From contig JAFGGF010000030.1 of NCBI GenBank assembly GCA_016930735.1, positions 1 through 17,609 of the forward strand: a stretch of 17,609 nt of DNA, in the 5' to 3' direction. Both the position numbers and the translations under genes were made by a program. The notes beneath the pieces are model-generated. The model was not told the DNA's origin, searched no databases, and was given only the letters and a program-made list of their open reading frames with translations. The stretch comes from Prolixibacteraceae bacterium. GTDB lineage: Bacteria > Bacteroidota > Bacteroidia > Bacteroidales > Prolixibacteraceae. Below are positions 13,902 through 17,609 of this stretch, one piece after another (position 1 is the first letter of the stretch; each line of letters opens with the position of its first letter).

Positions 13902-14697
13902 ATGATTCAATGTTTAATGCAACTTGAAGTCTTTTTATTTCTTTGGAAAGAAATCGTTTCTTTTTTATAGTATTTGAAAGGGTTAAGGCTTGTTTGAAGG
14001 CATTTTTATCGTATTCTTCGAGAATAATGTAATAATATTTTTCACCAAGAAAAACTGCTTTTAACCTGAGTGAAGTATTATGTGCTATAAATTCAATTAC
14101 ATTATTTTCATTGCCATTCATAAACGTTACACGTTCCCACTTCCCATCCAAAAATTCACTTCGGTGAATATTTGCATCACCTTCTTCAAGCCTTTCGGTT
14201 TTTGCCTGTTCAGGACCATCGTATACTCTTATGCCATTGTGATTTATAAACTGTGAACCGTAATAATTACTTGAAAAATATATGTCTCCCTTTTCATTCA
14301 AATGCACACGCAGGAAAGATTTATTCCAGCGGTTTTCAAATTGCTGCCTTTTATGGACATATTGTGTGTCCCTGTCGAATTCAGTTTTTTCCTTAATAAA
14401 ATTCTTTTCTAGATTTTGAATTATGTCAGAAAGAGAATCAACTTCCGATTCATAACGTTGCAATAAATCCCAGTTAATTTCGTCCCTAAGGTTTTTTGCA
14501 GCATTGATTGAATATGCAGCTTTCGGATATAACCGGGAAATTGAGTCCAGTTCCTGTAAAGCATTGGTTGTATCCTGATTTTGAAGTAAAACTTTCGCTC
14601 TTTCCAGTTTCACCCTGCCTTTATCCTCCTGCGATGATCCGCATGAAAACAGCATGAGGATTAATAGCAGAAAAGTGATACCGGGAAGAAATCTCAT
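13900..14697 (-). CDS. Coiled-coil lipoprotein of unknown function
   Basis: A 265-residue lipoprotein with a signal ending in the lipobox LFSC (Cys19). Residues about 28-70 look like a TPR-type helical pair (RVKLERAKVLLQNQDTTNALQELDSI, then YPKAAYSINAAKNL). Residues about 75-110 form a probable coiled coil rich in Glu, Asp and Leu (YESEVDSLSDIIQNLEKN). The rest looks like a beta-rich domain with HLNEKGDIYFSSNYYG and ERVTFMNGN. I do not recognise a named family. It is convergent with the cytochrome operon and shares its terminator region. Its upstream neighbour, oxyR, is divergent, with 207 bases between the starts. Confidence 0.75.
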   Translation of the reverse strand: MRFLPGITFLLLILMLFSCGSSQEDKGRVKLERAKVLLQNQDTTNALQELDSISRLYPKAAYSINAAKNLRDEINWDLLQRYESEVDSLSDIIQNLEKNFIKEKTEFDRDTQYVHKRQQFENRWNKSFLRVHLNEKGDIYFSSNYYGSQFINHNGIRVYDGPEQAKTERLEEGDANIHRSEFLDGKWERVTFMNGNENNVIEFIAHNTSLRLKAVFLGEKYYYIILEEYDKNAFKQALTLSNTIKKKRFLSKEIKRLQVALNIES

Positions 14698-14904
14698 AAC
14701 TACTTCTTTCGCTTAAAAATACAAAATTGTTTTACACAAAATTGGCTAAAAAAAATCATTCTTAAAAGTATTGAAAAAACAAATAAAGAATTAATTCAAA
14801 TTATTTTACAGTAGAATAAAATGTACTATCATTTTTCAAGAAAATATTATCAATAAATCAATACCCGCTAAATTTTTCTAAATTAGCTCAAAAATAAGTA
14901 CGCC

Positions 14905-15846
14905 ATGGTCACATTAACCCAGCTTGAATATATTGTTGCTGTTGATACCTACAGGCATTTCGGGAAAGCAGCTGAGCATTGTTTTATTACGCAACCCACT
15001 CTTTCGATGCAAATTAAGAAACTGGAGGAAGACCTTGAAATTATCATTTTCGACCGGAGCAAACAACCTCTGATTCCTACCGATATAGGCCAGAGGATTG
15101 TTGACCAGGCACGGGTTGTACTTACACAATCGGAGGAAATAAACAATATCGTTAAGGACTATAAAAATCAGGTTTCAGGATTGATCAGGATAGGAATAAT
15201 TCCAACGCTTGCTCCATATCTATTGCCTTTATTTATAGGACATTATAAAAGGAAATATCCAAACATTTTTATAAAAGTTGAAGAACAAACTACTGAAAAT
15301 ATTATCAAATTATTGCATAAAGACCTGATTGATGTCGGAATATTGGTAACTCCCTTAAATGAAGAAAAAATAAATGAAAAGCCGATTTTTTATGAAGAGA
15401 TGCTCATTTATGCCAATGAAGGTCACCGGCTGCATTCGCAAAAAGAAATAACAGTAAAAGATATTGCTACTCCTGAAATCTGGCTTTTAAGCGACGGGCA
15501 TTGTTTCCGCGACCAGGTAATAAATTTATGCTCATTCATGGGAACTGCAAACAGTGAACTGCCTTTCCATTTTGAAGCAGGCTCGTTGGAAACATTAATG
15601 AACATAGTTGACAGAGAAGGGGGAATTACACTGATCCCGGAACTTGCGAAAGAAGGCATGTCGGAAAAACGGCTGAAAAATGTACTGGCATTTACCAATA
15701 TTAAACCATTAAGGGAAGTAAGCCTGGTTTATTCGCGCCATTTCGCCAAACATAAATTAATAAATCTTTTATGGCGGGAAATTGAAAGTACAATACCTTC
15801 TGAATTTCTTAATAAAGACAGAGGTACGGTCGTTGAATGGAGGTAA
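14905..15846 (+). CDS. oxyR: OxyR-type LysR-family peroxide-sensing regulator
   Basis: A 313-residue transcription activator. The N-terminal winged helix-turn-helix covers residues 1-60 (LTQLEYIVAVDTYRHFGKAA, ITQPTLSMQIKKLEEDL). The substrate-type domain follows from about 90. GHCFRDQVINLC (198-209) gives Cys200 and Cys209, nine residues apart as Cys199 and Cys208 are in E. coli OxyR, so the peroxide-sensing disulfide is intact. It would switch on peroxide defence genes. No catalase, ahpCF or dps gene lies next to it in this window. The 207 bases before it, shared with a divergent lipoprotein gene, show no convincing promoter. Confidence 0.94.
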   Translation: MVTLTQLEYIVAVDTYRHFGKAAEHCFITQPTLSMQIKKLEEDLEIIIFDRSKQPLIPTDIGQRIVDQARVVLTQSEEINNIVKDYKNQVSGLIRIGIIPTLAPYLLPLFIGHYKRKYPNIFIKVEEQTTENIIKLLHKDLIDVGILVTPLNEEKINEKPIFYEEMLIYANEGHRLHSQKEITVKDIATPEIWLLSDGHCFRDQVINLCSFMGTANSELPFHFEAGSLETLMNIVDREGGITLIPELAKEGMSEKRLKNVLAFTNIKPLREVSLVYSRHFAKHKLINLLWREIESTIPSEFLNKDRGTVVEWR

Positions 15847-15886
15847 TTATTTCCTTAATTCCTACTCCTTTTTTTAATAAAATAAA

Positions 15887-15917
15887 TTTGAAATATCGAA
15901 AAATGTAATTTTATTTG
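15887..15917 (+). promoter_or_regulatory. Upstream promoter of the tRNA-Glu/rpsT region
   Basis: TTTG at 15887-15890 and TTTATTTG at 15910-15917 are 19 bases apart. The second box matches TAnnTTTG except at one position. It may be the first of two tandem promoters for tRNA-Glu and rpsT. Confidence 0.4.
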
Positions 15918-15988
15918 CACCGCCTAAAAATTAAGAAGTTGTAGGTAATTAATAAGCGATGTTTTTACCGAAAATTTCCTTGAAAAAA

Positions 15989-16019
15989 TTTGGTGGCAAT
16001 AAAAAATGATTTATTTTTG
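15989..16019 (+). promoter_or_regulatory. Promoter of tRNA-Glu and rpsT
   Basis: TTTG (15989-15992) and TATTTTTG (16012-16019) are 19 bases apart, an exact match to the Bacteroidota consensus. The tRNA begins 30 bases downstream of the -7 box. Confidence 0.7.
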
Positions 16020-16048
16020 CAGTCCCAATTTTAGGGAATAAACAGGAA

Positions 16049-16120
16049 GGCCCGTTCGTCTAGGGGTTAGGACGCCAGGTTTTCATCCTGGTAGCAGGGG
16101 TTCGAATCCCCTACGGGCTA
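16049..16120 (+). tRNA. tRNA-Glu (anticodon UUC)
   Basis: A 72-base cloverleaf. The acceptor arm is GGCCCGT paired with ACGGGCT (the first pair is G-U), with discriminator A at 16120. The D arm starts GTCT, as in other tRNA-Glu. The anticodon stem CCAGG/CCTGG encloses TTTTCAT, giving anticodon TTC for glutamate codons. The T arm is AGGGG-TTCGAAT-CCCCT. The CCA end is not encoded. rpsT begins 27 bases later and may share the transcript. Confidence 0.96.
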
Positions 16121-16147
16121 CTTAAATTATGAATTTGAAATAAAAAA

Positions 16148-16399
16148 ATGGCACATCACAAGTCAGCATTAAAAAGGATCAGGCAAACGGAAACAAAAAG
16201 GGTTCACAATAAATATTATGCCCGTACAACCCGTAATGCTATCAGCAAACTACGCAACGAAACAAACAAGGAAGAAGCCGAAAAAAGCTTTCCTTCTGTT
16301 GCTTCCATGATTGACAAACTGGCAAAACATAACATTATTCATAAAAATAAAGCTGCCAATTTAAAATCCGGACTTGCATTACACATTAGCAAACTCTAA
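16148..16399 (+). CDS. rpsT: 30S ribosomal protein S20
   Basis: An 83-residue basic, helical protein that binds 16S rRNA in the small ribosomal subunit. The N-terminus MAHHKSALKRIRQTETK is the usual S20 start, and the C-terminal part HNIIHKNKAANLKSGLALHI is the family signature (IHKNKAARxKSRL). Length is normal. It follows tRNA-Glu closely and is ended by a strong terminator 22 bases after the stop, so tRNA-Glu and rpsT probably form one short unit. Confidence 0.96.
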   Translation: MAHHKSALKRIRQTETKRVHNKYYARTTRNAISKLRNETNKEEAEKSFPSVASMIDKLAKHNIIHKNKAANLKSGLALHISKL

Positions 16400-16421
16400 A
16401 GGTTTGTATGAAAATATATTA

Positions 16422-16451
16422 AAACCTCTCCGGAAACGGGGAGGTTTTTTT
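16422..16451 (+). terminator. Strong intrinsic terminator after rpsT
   Basis: A ten-pair stem, AAACCTCTCC (16422-16431) with GGGGAGGTTT (16438-16447), has one G-T pair, a GGAAAC loop and a T-run directly after. It separates the tRNA-Glu/rpsT unit from radC. Confidence 0.9.
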
Positions 16452-16520
16452 ATGCTCTTATTTTATGATTTTATTTCCGGAAAGAATTGAAATTATTAAT
16501 TTAGTTTCAAACTTATCTGA

Positions 16521-17216
16521 GTGGAAGAGTATAAAAAACTCAATATCAAAGACTGGGCTTTGGAAGACCGCCCCCGGGAAAAACTGATGGCCAACGGGCC
16601 ACGTTCGCTTTCCGATGCCGAACTGGTTGCAATCCTGATTGGTTCGGGAAACCCAAAAGAAACTGCAGTGGAATTATCCAGAAGGATATTATCATCGGTA
16701 AATAACGATTTAAATGAACTGGGTTTGAAGAGCCTGGGTTATCTAACCAATTTTAACGGAATTGGTGAAGCTAAAGCCATTAATATTTTGGCTGCACTGG
16801 AGCTTGGTAAAAGACGGAAGGAAGCTTCTCAGGCAAACCGCTCCAAAATAACCTGTAGCAAGGATGTTGCAGAAATTTTTAGCCCACTGCTGGAAGACCT
16901 TCCTCATGAAGAGTTCTGGATTTTACTGCTTAACAGGGGAAATAAAGTCATTGATAAACAAATGGTCAGCCAGGGAGGCATTTCAGGGACAGTGATCGAT
17001 ACCCGGTTGATTATGAAAATGGCAATAGAGAAATTGGCCAGCTCCATTATTTTATGCCACAACCACCCTTCCGGGACATTGGAAGCTTCGGATGCAGATA
17101 TGAAAATTACTCAAAAACTGAAACAAGCCGGAGAAATTATGGACATACCCATACTTGATCACATAATTATCGGTTTAAATAAATATTATAGCTTTGCCGA
17201 TGAAGGCATCCTTTAA
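16521..17216 (+). CDS. radC: RadC-family JAB-domain protein
   Basis: A 231-residue protein of the RadC (UPF0758) family. The N-terminal part has IKDWALEDRPREKL and SLSDAELVAILIGSG (29-43). A helix-hairpin-helix follows at about 75-92 (LTNFNGIGEAKAINIL), then a JAB/MPN domain with the metal motif HNHPSG (His180, His182) and Asp193. The family was named for DNA repair, but that role has been withdrawn for E. coli RadC and its true function is unsettled. The start is GTG at 16521 (MEEYKKLNI), supported by the conserved N-terminal domain beginning right after it. It is followed after 12 bases by the deacetylase gene, so the two are probably co-transcribed. Confidence 0.94.
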   Translation: MEEYKKLNIKDWALEDRPREKLMANGPRSLSDAELVAILIGSGNPKETAVELSRRILSSVNNDLNELGLKSLGYLTNFNGIGEAKAINILAALELGKRRKEASQANRSKITCSKDVAEIFSPLLEDLPHEEFWILLLNRGNKVIDKQMVSQGGISGTVIDTRLIMKMAIEKLASSIILCHNHPSGTLEASDADMKITQKLKQAGEIMDIPILDHIIIGLNKYYSFADEGIL

Positions 17217-17228
17217 TGTTCGGAAATT

Positions 17229-17609
17229 ATGGTATTGATTTATTCTGAAAAAAAATCACCCCGGCTGGAATATATTGCCAAAGTCATTTTTAAAGATATT
17301 CTTAGAACAGATGTATACTTCACAACTGATAAGATCGAATTTAACAAATCGGAACTGCCGAAAATAAATTATTCAAACCAAAAAACTGAAAGTGGTTTGT
17401 TCCTGAAACCACATCCGTTTATTTTCGAGGATAAATTAATTTATCCTGAATTTAAGCTAATTACTTATGAAAAAGAAACCTGTTTTTTTAAAACTTCTGA
17501 TGATTCAGCTTTGCCTTTCGATCCGTTTGCAGCTTCATTTTTTATTATAACACGTTTTGAAGAATACCTTGAAACAGAAAAAGGAAAATACAATTGCTAC
17601 CCGGCAGAA
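17229..17609 (+). CDS. Polysaccharide deacetylase-family protein, N-terminal part (runs off right edge)
   Basis: An open frame from ATG at 17229 to the window end (127 codons, no stop). The sequence reads MVLIYSEKKSPRLEYIAKVIF at the start, then FLKPHPFIFED and PFDPFAASFFIITRFEEYL. PFDxFAASFYxxxRyEEYL is what I know from the N-terminal DUF7033 region of Bacteroidota proteins that carry a NodB-like polysaccharide deacetylase domain further on. That catalytic domain is outside the window, so the call rests on this N-terminal match. There is no signal peptide. It starts 12 bases after radC. Confidence 0.75.
   Translation, partial: MVLIYSEKKSPRLEYIAKVIFKDILRTDVYFTTDKIEFNKSELPKINYSNQKTESGLFLKPHPFIFEDKLIYPEFKLITYEKETCFFKTSDDSALPFDPFAASFFIITRFEEYLETEKGKYNCYPAE

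Noticed and set aside
14698..14904. Promoter for oxyR in the divergent gap
   Set aside because: TAAATTAG at 14879-14886 resembles the -7 box at 7 of 8 positions, but no -33 box is found; too weak to list.
1..17609. Mobile element, prophage or CRISPR array
   Set aside because: No transposase, integrase, repeat-spacer array or long terminal repeat was seen on either strand.

Overview
The window looks like chromosomal DNA of a Bacteroidota, most likely a Bacteroidales/Marinilabiliales-type anaerobe or facultative anaerobe. The evidence is AT-rich sequence, weak Shine-Dalgarno sites, several promoters of the TTTG / TAnnTTTG type, a PorT-type outer-membrane barrel protein, many lipoproteins with an S-C lipobox, and the DUF7033-type polysaccharide deacetylase at the right edge. 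Species cannot be decided from the sequence. Most genes are housekeeping or envelope genes; I see no insertion sequence, prophage or CRISPR array.

Left part (1-3407): the 5' part of dnaG (minus strand, running off the left edge) is divergent from a short plus-strand run of a class III-like sirtuin, an outer-membrane beta-barrel protein and the flavin prenyltransferase UbiX. A lone SDR-type oxidoreductase with its own promoter follows.

Sulfur block (3457-6785): two half-size YeeE/YedE (PmpA/PmpB-like) membrane proteins, a membrane-anchored rhodanese-like protein whose catalytic Cys is Ser, and a cysteine-free paralogue of it lie in one tight plus-strand run. A lipoprotein with two intact rhodanese domains faces them convergently. 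Together they suggest uptake of thiosulfate or another sulfane-sulfur compound, with sulfur handling on the envelope side.

Middle (6865-10643, all minus): a lipoprotein with YD/MORN-like repeats, a truncated hemoglobin, a free-standing four-helix-bundle (23S intervening-sequence type) protein, an AraC regulator with a GyrI-like effector domain, and a ComF-type phosphoribosyltransferase that starts at TTG.

Redox pair (10801-13901): an inverted repeat and a good promoter precede a two-gene operon. It encodes an inner-membrane tetraheme NapC/NrfH-like cytochrome fused to a SUMF1/FGE-like domain, then a Tat-exported, probably lipid-anchored Gfo/Idh/MocA oxidoreductase, and ends in a terminator. 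This is the most unusual unit in the window. I infer that the cytochrome and the exported dehydrogenase work together to move electrons between the quinone pool and a periplasmic sugar-like substrate.

Right part (13900-17609): a coiled-coil lipoprotein (minus), an OxyR-type peroxide sensor with both redox cysteines, tRNA-Glu(UUC) with rpsT behind tandem promoters, radC with a GTG start, and the beginning of a polysaccharide deacetylase gene.
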